Of a DNA stretch of 57,318 nucleotides, positions 35,825-44,637 are shown piece after piece. The notes under the pieces were generated by a model. That model was given only the letters and a program-made list of their open reading frames with translations, did no database searches and was not told the DNA's origin. The stretch is from assembly GCA_014874355.1 (NCBI GenBank), contig JACWAJ010000054.1, positions 1 to 57,318 on the forward strand, read 5' to 3'. The DNA is from a bacterium (GTDB lineage: Bacteria; Chloroflexota; Dormibacteria; Aeolococcales; Aeolococcaceae). The translations under genes and the position numbers were made by a program. Numbering within the stretch: position 1 is the first letter of the stretch; every line of letters starts with the position of its first letter.

Positions 35825-35998
35825 CAGCCTGTCTCAAGTAATGCACCACTGCTGCCTCCACTCCGAATCACCGATCTCGGCGTCGGCTTCTCCGGTTCTC
35901 CCACGAGTACTGCAAGTACGCGTGGTGCGATCTTCGTGCGCCTCCTTGACCTCGGCGGCCGGTGCGGCACATCAGCGTCGCGTTACTGAGACAGGCTG
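35825..35998. mobile_element. MITE-like inverted-repeat element flanked by CTAG duplications (copy 2)
   Basis: This 174-bp element begins CAGCCTGTCTCAAGTAA and ends TTACTGAGACAGGCTG, so the ends are inverted repeats (16-17 bp with a one-base gap difference; similarity continues about 15 bp inward). It is flanked by CTAG at 35821-35824 and 35999-36002, a 4-bp direct duplication of the type made by IS5-family transposases. No coding capacity is visible. Its right 116 bp recur at 1-116 with two mismatches. Both flanking convergent genes use the flanking CTAG as TAG stop codon. The transcript could fold back through the end repeats and act as a bidirectional terminator. Confidence 0.85.
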
Positions 35999-36439
35999 CT
36001 AGGCGATACCGGGTCGCGCAGGCGGCGTGCCCGTCTTTGGGGCGCGTGTCGACGGTTGGAACGGCCCGTTACCGGTGAGTTCATTCATCGCCTGGGTAAG
36101 GCTGTTGACGATGGTCTTGAAGAACTGTTCACACATGTCCCGGGCAGGCTTGTCGTTGCCAATGTTGTAGCCGGAGAAGTTCCCCATTATCTGGATGCGG
36201 GCGTACTCGGTCCCGCTGCCTGGCGCTGTCCCCGCCGCGGTGTAGCCTCGGGTTTCGAATACGAAGTACGCCCCGGCGCCCTCACCCAGGGTGATGTTGA
36301 CGTTGACTCTGCCGTTCCAGGCGCGGTAACTCTGGGCACTGGGGAATGCCTGCTGGCAGAACCTCTCGACGGCCTTGACACAGCTAGCTGCGCTGAGCGG
36401 GACGATCACCGAACGGCTGCTCACCTGTATATAGCCCAT
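35999..36439 (-). CDS. Uncharacterised protein, C-terminal polar tail
   Basis: The 146-residue protein has a plausible compact alpha/beta domain (about 10-115: VIVPLSAASCVKAVERFCQQAF, GRVNVNITLGEGAGAYFVFETRGY, ARIQIMGNFSGYN, MCEQFFKTIVNSLTQAM) and a Pro/Thr-rich tail. I recognise no family. Its TAG stop is provided by the CTAG at the right edge of the inverted-repeat element, as in the gene at 117-602. It is followed by about 590 bp with only one weak gene candidate. Confidence 0.6.
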   Translation of the reverse strand: MGYIQVSSRSVIVPLSAASCVKAVERFCQQAFPSAQSYRAWNGRVNVNITLGEGAGAYFVFETRGYTAAGTAPGSGTEYARIQIMGNFSGYNIGNDKPARDMCEQFFKTIVNSLTQAMNELTGNGPFQPSTRAPKTGTPPARPGIA

Positions 36440-37026
36440 GCCTGCGCTCCCCCTACGGAATCTGGCTCTTACTCGAGATAAGTGAATGCTCGCCTGGCAC
36501 TGCGAACAGAACCACGAGCACTAGGGACGATACCTCGCCGGACTTACCTATGGCGAGTCTGTGACTTACGATTCTGGCTGCGTTCCGAGCAGCCGGACCT
36601 CCGAGCTGCTCGGAATCAGCGACGTTGGAACACGTTCACCAGCACAATTGTGGTCGGTTTCCCCCCGATCGATGTTGGGCCTGTCACCGTCTCTGGGTCG
36701 ATGAGTGCGAAGCCTGCTGGTGAGGGCTCATTGCCGCTGAGGACCACCACGTCGCCGGTCTGCGCCTGCTCCAGTTGTGCGGAGCCGGCAAGGTCGACCG
36801 TGTGCATTCGCGTGAGCACCTCACGTCCACCGGGCGCGGGCTGCATCGCGAACAGCGCCTCCTCAAGGGCGTCGGGGCGGTTCAGCAATCCAGAACCGAT
36901 TGCGTCTCATGGGTTGCCGCCACCATGTACTGAGGGCTCGTACTGGCTCGGTCATCCAGGCTCAGTATCGTTGTTGCGTGCGGCCAAGGGCGTGGGACAC
37001 CCTGTTATCTCGCGTAGGATCGACTC
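36440..37026. other. Low-gene-content stretch upstream of the thiolase gene
   Basis: Only one weak minus-strand candidate gene (36616-36888) lies here. I see no tRNA, riboswitch, CRISPR or strong terminator. The part nearest 37027 must hold the thiolase promoter. The composition is GC-rich and not clearly foreign. Confidence 0.5.
36616..36888 (-). CDS. Doubtful small ORF, possible gene remnant
   Basis: The 90-residue frame (TTG start) reads like protein rather than noise: ALEEALFAMQPAPGGREVLTRMHTVDLAGSAQLEQAQTGDVVVLSGNEPSPAGFALIDPE. There is no good ribosome binding site, and a stop codon 7 codons upstream limits extension. It may be the 3' part of a decayed gene. I cannot assign a function. 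The TTG start and low-complexity neighbourhood keep confidence low. Confidence 0.3.
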   Translation of the reverse strand: MLNRPDALEEALFAMQPAPGGREVLTRMHTVDLAGSAQLEQAQTGDVVVLSGNEPSPAGFALIDPETVTGPTSIGGKPTTIVLVNVFQRR

Positions 37027-38208
37027 ATGACAGATGTAGTCGTTGTCGCCGCTGCCAGAACTCCGTTTGGCCGTCTTGGTGGAGCGCTGGCCTCCCTCAC
37101 CGCTATCGACCTTGGTGCTCGCGTGATTCGTGAGGTTCTGGAGCGTACCGGGACGCCTGCCGATGCTGTCGACCAGGTGATCATGGGGACGGTCATCGCT
37201 GCCGGCTTAGGCCAGGTGCCTGCCCGGCAGGCGGCGCTCAAAGCCGGTTTGCCTTCCGGCGTACCTTCGTTTACCGTCAACAAGGTCTGTGCCAGCGCCC
37301 TCAAGGCGGTCAATCTTGGTGCGCTCATGATTCGTGCCGGCGATGCCGAGGTCGTGGTCGCAGGTGGCATGGAGTGCATGTCGCGGGCTCCGTACCTTCT
37401 GGATGCGCATCGCTTTGGCAGCAAGTACGGCGACCGCACCGTGGTCGACGCCATCATTCGCGACGGTCTCGGGTGCCCCATCGACGGGGTACTCATGGGC
37501 GCCCACGGTTCGGACGTGGCCGCCGAGTTCGGGGTGACGCGTGAGGAGCAGGACGCCTGGGCGTACCGTTCGCAGATGCGCTATCGCGACGCCCTGGCGG
37601 CGGGCAAGTTCAGCGAAGAGATCGTCGGCGTCACCACTCCCAAAGGTGAGGTGGTGGCTGACGAGCAGCCGCGTCCCGACACCACGCTCGAGAAGCTGGT
37701 GTCGCTTCGCCCCGCCTTTGGCGAGAATTCGAGCGTCACGGCGGGCAATGCGCCTGGCATCAACGACGGCGGCAGTGCCGTCCTGCTCATGCGCGCTGAG
37801 CGTGCGAGTGCGGCCGGGCTGACCCCGCTGGGACGCCTTGTCGCCGGAGGGGAATCCGGCGCGGAGCACCCCTATCTGGCGACGGTGCCGGCCAGCGCCA
37901 TCCAGCACGCCCTGGGGAAGACCCGGGGCGAGGTCGGGGTGGGCGATCTCGAGGTCGTCGAGATCAACGAGGCCTTTGCCTCCGTTGCCATCACCAGCGC
38001 CAAGTTGCTCGGGGTCGATCCCGAGCGGGTCAATGTCAACGGCGGTGCCATTGCGGTGGGTCACCCGCTTGGCGCCAGTGGTGCGCGCATCCTGATGACC
38101 CTGCTTTACGAGCTGCGCCGTCGCGGCGGCGGGTATGGTGCCGCGGGTATTTGCAGCGGTATCGCCCAGGGTGAGGCGGCCGTCGTGCACGTCGGCAATC
38201 CTGCATAA
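37027..38208 (+). CDS. Acetyl-CoA acetyltransferase / 3-ketoacyl-CoA thiolase
   Basis: The 393-residue protein is a biosynthetic/degradative thiolase: Cys88 (NKVCASALKAVNLG) is the nucleophile, His346 (GHPLGASGAR) and Cys376 (GICSGIAQGEA) complete the active site. The phrase RTPFGRLGGALASL at the start and EINEAFASVA near the end are typical. It cleaves 3-ketoacyl-CoA to acetyl-CoA or makes acetoacetyl-CoA. With the acyl-CoA dehydrogenases on either side it points to beta-oxidation. The next gene follows after 37 bp, probably in the same operon. Confidence 0.93.
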   Translation: MTDVVVVAAARTPFGRLGGALASLTAIDLGARVIREVLERTGTPADAVDQVIMGTVIAAGLGQVPARQAALKAGLPSGVPSFTVNKVCASALKAVNLGALMIRAGDAEVVVAGGMECMSRAPYLLDAHRFGSKYGDRTVVDAIIRDGLGCPIDGVLMGAHGSDVAAEFGVTREEQDAWAYRSQMRYRDALAAGKFSEEIVGVTTPKGEVVADEQPRPDTTLEKLVSLRPAFGENSSVTAGNAPGINDGGSAVLLMRAERASAAGLTPLGRLVAGGESGAEHPYLATVPASAIQHALGKTRGEVGVGDLEVVEINEAFASVAITSAKLLGVDPERVNVNGGAIAVGHPLGASGARILMTLLYELRRRGGGYGAAGICSGIAQGEAAVVHVGNPA

Positions 38209-38245
38209 TCTCGCCCACTTATCCTTATCTCACGGGGTACATGCC

Positions 38246-39394
38246 GTGGACGTCCGGCTCAACGAAGAACAGCAGGCGATTCAGCAGTCGGTTCGTGAGC
38301 TGGTGCGCGGCAAGATTGCACCCCGTGCCGCCGACATCGATCGCAGCGCCGAGTTTCCCTGGGACGTGGTCGACATCTTCCGCAAGCACGATCTTTTCGC
38401 CCTGCCGTTTCCACCCGAATACGGAGGGCTTTCAGGCAGTGCCTTGACACTCAATGTCGCCATCGAAGAGGTGGCAAAGGTCTGTGCCACGAGTGCCCTG
38501 ATCCTGGCGGTGCAGGCGCTGGGGTGCCATCCGATCATGCTGGGGGGGACGCCGGAACAGCAACGACGCTTCCTGCCGGCGCTGGCTTGCGGCGAGAAGC
38601 TTGCCGCCTACGCTCTGTCCGAGTCGTCGGCCGGCAGCGACCCGGCGGGGATGGAAACCAGGGCACAGCGGCGTGGGGACGAATACGTTCTGACCGGTGC
38701 CAAGAACTGGATAACCAATGGGGGAGTGGCCGACACCATCGTCGTCTTCGCCAAGACCGACCCCCGAGCCGGTTCCAAGGGCGTCAGCGCCTTTGTCCTC
38801 GACAATGCCCGGGCGTGCAAGGGGCTTACCGCGACCCTCATCCACGGCAAACTCGGGATTCGGGGGAGCAATACCGCCGAACTGCATTTCGACGATGTCG
38901 TGGTCCCGGCCGGGAACCGCCTCGGTGAGGAGGGAGACGGATTCAAGCTGGCGTTGCGAGTGCTGGATCGCTCCCGCCCCGGTGTGGCGGCACAGGCGCT
39001 CGGGATCGCCCAGGGTGCACTTGATTACGCAGCCGGCTATGCCAGAGAACGTCACCAGTTCGGCAAGGCCATTGCGGAGTTCCAGGGTATCCAATTCATG
39101 CTGGCCGACATGGACGCGCAGACAGAGGCGGCTCGTGCCATGGTCTACCATGCCTCGAACCTCATCGACATGAAGGCGCCGGGTGTCACCGCGGCCGCGG
39201 CGATCTGCAAGCTCCTGGCTTCCGACGCGGCCATGCGGGTCACCACTGATGCGGTACAGATCCTGGGCGGCTACGGATACGTGAACGAATACCCGGTGGA
39301 GCGGATGATGCGCGACGCCAAGATCACTCAGATCTACGAAGGCACGAATCAGATCCAGCGGCTCGTGATCGCCCGGTCTCTGCTCCAGGGGTAG
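38246..39394 (+). CDS. Acyl-CoA dehydrogenase (second copy)
   Basis: The 382-residue flavoenzyme begins at GTG 38246 with VDVRLNEEQQAIQQSVRELV. It has LFALPFPPEYGGLSGSALT, AYALSESSAGSDPAGMETRA (FAD contacts), the variant HGKLGIRGSNTAELHFDDVVVP, and the end GYGYVNEYPVERMMRDAKITQIYEGTNQIQRLVIAR, where the Glu of YEGTNQ is the catalytic base. It resembles short-/branched-chain dehydrogenases (IVD/BCAD-like), whereas the gene at 34664 has the GEGTSE form. It follows the thiolase at a short distance. Confidence 0.93.
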   Translation: MDVRLNEEQQAIQQSVRELVRGKIAPRAADIDRSAEFPWDVVDIFRKHDLFALPFPPEYGGLSGSALTLNVAIEEVAKVCATSALILAVQALGCHPIMLGGTPEQQRRFLPALACGEKLAAYALSESSAGSDPAGMETRAQRRGDEYVLTGAKNWITNGGVADTIVVFAKTDPRAGSKGVSAFVLDNARACKGLTATLIHGKLGIRGSNTAELHFDDVVVPAGNRLGEEGDGFKLALRVLDRSRPGVAAQALGIAQGALDYAAGYARERHQFGKAIAEFQGIQFMLADMDAQTEAARAMVYHASNLIDMKAPGVTAAAAICKLLASDAAMRVTTDAVQILGGYGYVNEYPVERMMRDAKITQIYEGTNQIQRLVIARSLLQG

Positions 39395-39471
39395 GGGCAT
39401 CATGTCGCGCCACGGCGTCTACCACGCATCGAGTGTTTCAGTAGGGGGTACATCCCTGGTTAGATGGTGGC

Positions 39472-40149
39472 GTGGGAACCCATTCCGTGTTGCAGCATCA
39501 ACTCGATCCACCCTATCCCGAGGGGATGGAAACGGCCCTTTTCGGGATGGGCTGTTTCTGGGGGGCTGAGCGTCTCTACTGGCAGGTCCGCGGAGTTTGG
39601 GTGACTGCGGTGGGTTATGCCGGGGGCTTCAAACAGAATCCAACCTATGCCGAGGTTTGCAGCGGCCGTACCGGTCACGCCGAGGTGGTGCGGGTCGTCT
39701 TCGATCCCGTCGAGGTCACATACGGGTTGTTGTTGAAGCTTTTCTGGGAGGAGCACGATCCCACCCAGGGCAACGACAGGGGAACCCAGTACCGGAGTCT
39801 TATTGGAGTGGATCTTCCAGAAGATTCCTTTCCTATCCTATGCGACGCTGTCATGAATCGCCGGGAGCAGCGCACAGCGCGTACCGCTGAGCGTCAGGAG
39901 ATGCGGGTACGCATCCGGCAGCAGAACGGCAGGGCTACGGCGGAAGCGCCTGATCACGAGGTGGCCCGGCCGGGTCTTCATTCGCGGGGCGAGCGTCGGG
40001 TTGACATTGCTTCACGCGAAGTGACCGTCGTGCCCAGTCGGCGGTCGACCCCAGGGGCGGCGGTACGCAAGCCGGCTACTCCGGATGTGGCCCCGCCCGC
40101 GAACGTGCCCAAGGGATGGCCCGTAATCGGTCGCGACGGTATCGGCTGA
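39472..40149 (+). CDS. msrA: Peptide-methionine (S)-S-oxide reductase N-terminal part with foreign C-terminus
   Basis: MsrA repairs oxidised methionine. Residues about 15-110 are a good match: [31 protein letters not shown] with the catalytic Cys in [28 protein letters not shown] and [19 protein letters not shown]. After this, the family's C-terminal part (the region with the AEDYHQQYL-type sequence and resolving cysteines) is absent. Instead comes an Arg/Ala/Pro-rich tail of about 110 residues. No alternative frame restores the missing part. The gene is therefore probably truncated and fused to new sequence, with doubtful activity. Start is GTG 39472. Confidence 0.7.
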   Translation: MGTHSVLQHQLDPPYPEGMETALFGMGCFWGAERLYWQVRGVWVTAVGYAGGFKQNPTYAEVCSGRTGHAEVVRVVFDPVEVTYGLLLKLFWEEHDPTQGNDRGTQYRSLIGVDLPEDSFPILCDAVMNRREQRTARTAERQEMRVRIRQQNGRATAEAPDHEVARPGLHSRGERRVDIASREVTVVPSRRSTPGAAVRKPATPDVAPPANVPKGWPVIGRDGIG

Positions 40150-40163
40150 TCTGGCACAGCGCC

Positions 40164-41300
40164 TCAGCCGAGGCGGTGTAGCCAGCGCTCCGGTTCGCGC
40201 AGTTCCTGCGGGGTGGGTAGGTTGTGTGGCCCCTCCCACACGCGGTTGAGCGTGGAGATGCCGGCGCGTTTTGCGATGGCCACAGCAAACTGCTCGCCCG
40301 TTTCGTATTGGCGCAACTTCATGCGCATGCCGGTGGCGGCGATGACTATGCGTTCGAGCACGGAAACCTGCTTACGCCGCTCCTGGAAGGCTGTCTCCAA
40401 GCGGCCGAAATCCTCAAGGTGCTGCTCGCCGACCTGATGCATCACGAAGTTGCCGTAGCCCTCCAGCAGGCTCATGACCGCTTGGACTCGTGCCCCCAGG
40501 CGCATCTGTGTCTGAATCGTTCCCGGCAGGCCACCCACCAGAACGCGAACCGGAGTTGGCTTCGGCTTGGAACCGACCGCCGCATTCGCAGGCTGCATGA
40601 GGCCGGCCTGCATCAGCGTGCGGACCAACTCGTTGATGTGATCGCGCAGCCAGGGGTGCGACTCGAACTGCCACGCGTGGGTTAGCTCGTGGAGGATCAG
40701 CCAGCGTCGCAGGGCTACGCTCGGGACGTGCTGGGCTCGTTCAAAGAGTTCGACATTGGGTTCTACGAGGAACAGCGATGGTGTCTGTGCCGTGAGTTCG
40801 CCGGGCGGGCCCAATTGGAGCACGGGATCGTATTGCCCGAGTACTCGATGGGATAGGAACCCGAACAACTCTCCCAGGTAGCGCGACAGGGCGCGACGCT
40901 CCAGCGCGGTTGCCAGAGAATCCGGAACCTGGGCCCGTAGCCGTTCCACTGGATCGATGAGCCGTCTTGCGATGACCAGGTTGGTGTCGATGAATCCCCG
41001 CCGGTCGAGCGGCCTAAATGGCGGGAACTGCGTCAGTTCGGAGCCCAGCACTTCGGCCATCAGCGGCGCCATTTCGTGCGCGATGCGGTCGTAGCTTGCG
41101 GCACGAGCGGAGTCGTGAAGCGGGTGGCCGTGTTCTCCGCTTCGAGCATGGGCGTAGCGCCGCACCTGCTCCCAGTCGATCATGCGGTGTTCGGTCAAGC
41201 CAGGTCGTGGCTTGAGCATGACGCGTGCCGCCACGAGAGCGGCGGCGGTCATGCCGCCGATACGGGCGGCACGGCGGAGCGAACTGGAAGTTCGTTGCAT
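40164..41300 (-). CDS. Zincin-like metalloprotease (DUF2342 / F420-biosynthesis-associated family)
   Basis: The 378-residue protein starts with a basic, hydrophobic N-terminus (MQRTSSSLRRAARIGGMTAAALVAARVML), which may be a membrane anchor or signal. The metal motif HELTHAWQFE lies near residue 205, and EGYGNFVMHQVG and QRRKQVSVLERI-like helical blocks follow. The family (zinicin_2, DUF2342) is common in actinobacteria and relatives, often next to F420 genes, but its substrate is unknown. It is the divergent neighbour of nrdJ; the 216 bp between them carry both promoters. Confidence 0.83.
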   Translation of the reverse strand: MQRTSSSLRRAARIGGMTAAALVAARVMLKPRPGLTEHRMIDWEQVRRYAHARSGEHGHPLHDSARAASYDRIAHEMAPLMAEVLGSELTQFPPFRPLDRRGFIDTNLVIARRLIDPVERLRAQVPDSLATALERRALSRYLGELFGFLSHRVLGQYDPVLQLGPPGELTAQTPSLFLVEPNVELFERAQHVPSVALRRWLILHELTHAWQFESHPWLRDHINELVRTLMQAGLMQPANAAVGSKPKPTPVRVLVGGLPGTIQTQMRLGARVQAVMSLLEGYGNFVMHQVGEQHLEDFGRLETAFQERRKQVSVLERIVIAATGMRMKLRQYETGEQFAVAIAKRAGISTLNRVWEGPHNLPTPQELREPERWLHRLG

Positions 41301-41516
41301 AACCCCAATTCTGAACTCTGATACCCCTTGACGGGTGTCGTGAGCCGTATCAAGATATGGTAGTTCCCTGGCGGACCACCCCCATCATGTGGGATAATCG
41401 AAGCAATCAAGGTAGGTCGTGCAGCTCCTCGGGTGGGGTTCCGATTTGGGGACGTCGTTGTAGCCAACGTCGTAGCCAAGATGCAGCACCCGTCCTAGTA
41501 AGAGCGAGGAAATGTC

Positions 41517-44360
41517 GTGGATGCTTCTGTCTCCCCTCCGCCACCGAACGCCCCCCGCAAAGGGGCCGGTTCCTCGACACCTGTCAAGCCCTTGCGGCGT
41601 CAGACTGAGGCCATGGGACGGGTTGAGTTGAGCGGTTCTGGATTGGGCTTCGAGCGTCGCTGGACCACCCCGGGCGTCAATCCCTTCGACGAGGTCGAAT
41701 GGGAGCGGCGCGACGCGGTCATCGGCAACGAGAAGGGTGAGGCTGTATTCGAGCAGAAGGCCGTGGAGATGCCGGTCTTCTGGTCGCAGATGGCGACCAA
41801 TGTCGTCGTCTCGAAATACTTCCGTGGTCCTTTGGGCACGCCTCAACGTGAGACCTCGCTGCGTCAGGTGATCAGCCGGGTTGTCGATACCATCACCAAC
41901 TGGGGGCGTGAGGGCGGCTACTTCGCCACCGGTGACGACGCCGGGACCTTTCACGCTGAGCTGACCCACCTCATCCTGCATCAGAAGATGGCGTTCAACA
42001 GCCCGGTCTGGTTCAACATCGGTGTGCCAGGTGCCACCCAGCAGGCCTCGGCGTGCTTCATCAACTCCGTCGAGGACAAGATGGAGTCGATTCTCGGTCT
42101 GGCCAAGACGGAGGGGATGCTCTTCAAGTTCGGCTCCGGTACTGGCACCAACCTGTCGCCGATTCGCTCCTCGCGGGAGCAACTTGCCGGCGGCGGCATT
42201 GCGAGCGGTCCGGTTTCGTTCATGAAGGGGTTCGACGCCTTCGCGGGTGTCATCAAGTCGGGTGGCACGACGCGACGCGCGGCCAAGATGGTCATCCTCA
42301 ACGTCGATCACCCCGACATCGAAGACTTCATCACTTGCAAGGTGAGCGAGGAGAAGAAGGCCTGGGCGCTGATCGACGCCGGCTACGACGCGTCGTTCAA
42401 CGGCGAGGCGTATGCGTCGGTGTTCTTCCAGAACTCCAACAACTCGGTGCGCGTAACCGATGAGTTCATGCAGGTGGTGCTGGCGGACGGCGACTGGGAT
42501 CTTCGCGCCATCGTCGATCCGACCCGGGTTGTCAAGACGGTCAAGGCGCGCGAATTGTTGCGCCTGATGGCGGAGTCGGCCTGGCAGTGCGGCGATCCGG
42601 GGATTCAGTACGACACCACCATCAACAGTTGGCACACGTCGCCAAGTGGCGGACGCATCAATGCGAGTAACCCTTGCGCGGAATTTATGTACCTCGACGA
42701 TTCGGCGTGCAACCTGGCGTCGTTGAATCTGCTGGAGTTCTCGGCTGGAGACGGCACCTTTGACATCGACGGCTATCGCTATGCAATAGACCTCACAGTC
42801 ACCGCGCAGGAGATTCTGGTCGGCGGTTCCAGCTATCCCACCGAGGCGATCACGCGTAACAGTGAGGATTACCGGCCGCTGGGCTTGGGGTATGCCAATC
42901 TCGGGGCGCTGCTCATGTCACTGGGTGTGCCCTACGACTCCGATTCCGGTCGCGAAACCGCGGCCTGCGTCACTGCGATCATGACCGGCGAAGCCTATGT
43001 GCAGTCGGCTCGGATGGCGTGCGAAATGGGGCCGTTCAAGGGCTACGCGGCCAACCGCGAATCGATGCAGCGGGTGATTGCCAAACATCGCGATGCCGCT
43101 TACGAAATCCCCGGTGAGCATGTCGAGCCGGAGTTGCGAGACGCGGTTCGTGATGTTTGGGCCCAGGCGGTTGAATCCGGTGGCCAGTATGGCTATCGCA
43201 ATGGTCAGGTCACAGTCCTTGCGCCCACGGGAACCATAGGTTTCATGCTCGACTGTGACACCACCGGTGTCGAGCCGGACATTGCACTTGTGAAGTACAA
43301 GAAGCTGGTGGGCGGCGGGATGTTTAAGCTCGTCAACCAAACTGTGCCGCGAGCGTTGCGACGCCTCGGTTATGACGATGCGGCGGTTGCCGACATCGTT
43401 GCGTACATTGACAGCAACGACACCATCGAAGGTGCACCGGAACTGCGTGACGAGTTCCTGCCGGTTTTCGACTGCGCATTCATGCCGCAGAACGGTTCCC
43501 GTTCGATTGAGTGGCAGGGTCACGTGCGAATGATGGCCGCCGTTCAGCCATTCGTCTCGGGTGCAATTAGTAAGACGGTAAATATGCCCAACGATGCGAC
43601 TGTCGAGGACATCGAAGCGGCGTACATCGACGGCTGGAAGCTGGGACTCAAGGCGCTGGCGATCTATCGCGACGGCAGCAAGCGCGTTCAGCCGCTGTCG
43701 ACGTCGACGGGTGGCGCCACACCTGTTCCGGGCGCACAGAGCGCCGTACATACCCTGCGGCGGCGGCTGCCCAACGAGCGTCAATCGCTGACGCACCGTT
43801 TCGAGGTTGGGGGCCACGAAGGCTACATCATGATCGGCCTGTACGACGACGGCACTCCGGGTGAGATCTTCTTGCGGATGGCCAAGGAGGGCTCGACCAT
43901 CAGCGGCCTGATGGACTCGTTTGCGGTCGCGGTGTCGCTGGCATTGCAGCACGGCGTACCGCTGTCAACCCTGGTGGAGAAGTTCTCCCACACCCGGTTC
44001 GAGCCTCAGGGCTTCACCCGGAACCCGGAGATCCCAATCGCCAAGTCGATCATGGATTACATCTTCCGGTACCTGGCCTCGCGTTTCCTGCCCCAGGCGG
44101 ATCGTGATCGGCTCGGCGTCATCCGTCGCGACGACGGCTCGGGCGTCGACGCCGCCGAGGCGGCTATCGAGGCCGCCGTGAGCGGTAAGCCGGTGCCGCC
44201 GGCGCAGCTTTCACTTCCGGTGACGGGAGTCGGTGCTGCGCCAACGCTGTTCGTGAACCAGGCGGATGCGCCTGCTTGCACGGAATGCGGCAGCCTCATG
44301 GTGCGAAACGGGGCGTGCTACAAGTGCTACAACTGTGGAGCGGCGTCGGGCTGTAGTTGA
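41517..44360 (+). CDS. nrdJ: Adenosylcobalamin-dependent ribonucleoside-diphosphate reductase (class II)
   Basis: The 947-residue enzyme reduces ribonucleotides using B12 as radical source, so it works with or without oxygen. Active-site segments are NSPVWFNIG and ASACFINSVED (first redox Cys), the Asn-Cys-Glu cluster NPCAEFMYLDDSACNLASLNL, and VTVLAPTGTIGFMLDCDTTG. The C-terminal tail has a zinc-ribbon-like CTECGSLMVRNGACYKCYNCG used to regenerate the active site. Start is GTG 41517 with a GAGG site 8-10 bp upstream. I saw no cobalamin riboswitch or clear NrdR box ahead of it. It shares B12 dependence with the mutase at 27128. Confidence 0.94.
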   Translation: MDASVSPPPPNAPRKGAGSSTPVKPLRRQTEAMGRVELSGSGLGFERRWTTPGVNPFDEVEWERRDAVIGNEKGEAVFEQKAVEMPVFWSQMATNVVVSKYFRGPLGTPQRETSLRQVISRVVDTITNWGREGGYFATGDDAGTFHAELTHLILHQKMAFNSPVWFNIGVPGATQQASACFINSVEDKMESILGLAKTEGMLFKFGSGTGTNLSPIRSSREQLAGGGIASGPVSFMKGFDAFAGVIKSGGTTRRAAKMVILNVDHPDIEDFITCKVSEEKKAWALIDAGYDASFNGEAYASVFFQNSNNSVRVTDEFMQVVLADGDWDLRAIVDPTRVVKTVKARELLRLMAESAWQCGDPGIQYDTTINSWHTSPSGGRINASNPCAEFMYLDDSACNLASLNLLEFSAGDGTFDIDGYRYAIDLTVTAQEILVGGSSYPTEAITRNSEDYRPLGLGYANLGALLMSLGVPYDSDSGRETAACVTAIMTGEAYVQSARMACEMGPFKGYAANRESMQRVIAKHRDAAYEIPGEHVEPELRDAVRDVWAQAVESGGQYGYRNGQVTVLAPTGTIGFMLDCDTTGVEPDIALVKYKKLVGGGMFKLVNQTVPRALRRLGYDDAAVADIVAYIDSNDTIEGAPELRDEFLPVFDCAFMPQNGSRSIEWQGHVRMMAAVQPFVSGAISKTVNMPNDATVEDIEAAYIDGWKLGLKALAIYRDGSKRVQPLSTSTGGATPVPGAQSAVHTLRRRLPNERQSLTHRFEVGGHEGYIMIGLYDDGTPGEIFLRMAKEGSTISGLMDSFAVAVSLALQHGVPLSTLVEKFSHTRFEPQGFTRNPEIPIAKSIMDYIFRYLASRFLPQADRDRLGVIRRDDGSGVDAAEAAIEAAVSGKPVPPAQLSLPVTGVGAAPTLFVNQADAPACTECGSLMVRNGACYKCYNCGAASGCS

Positions 44361-44637
44361 GGGGGTGGCGTGCTGCGCCAGGCGCAGGTTGACCCCTGGC
44401 TGATTGGCGGTTAGCTCCAGCCCCTGCCTCTCGCAGACGGCAATGATGTCGTCGCGGCCGCGGGGGAGGGGTGAGATACCGGGTGTGAGCCCTCCGTGGG
44501 GAATCACGCGGGGATGAGGTCCCGGGTACGAGGTGACCCTTGCCTCTGGGGGACGGCGCCCTATTGAGCAGAGCATTCCAGGCATGCAAGATGACGTCTC
44601 TGCACGCCCTGATATTGGTACTGTCGCAGAGCGAAAT

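Noticed and set aside
41301-41516. Cobalamin riboswitch or NrdR box upstream of nrdJ
   Set aside because: No B12-box-like GCCACTG or paired conserved core is visible, and no good NrdR palindrome. TTGACG at 41328 has only weak -10 candidates.
44361-44540. Remnant of a small protein on the minus strand (PHPRVIPHGGLTPG..., VNLRLAQHA)
   Set aside because: The frame reads somewhat like a MGMT-type C-terminus, but the upstream part and the active-site motif are absent and the frame runs into antisense of nrdJ. Not strong enough to annotate.
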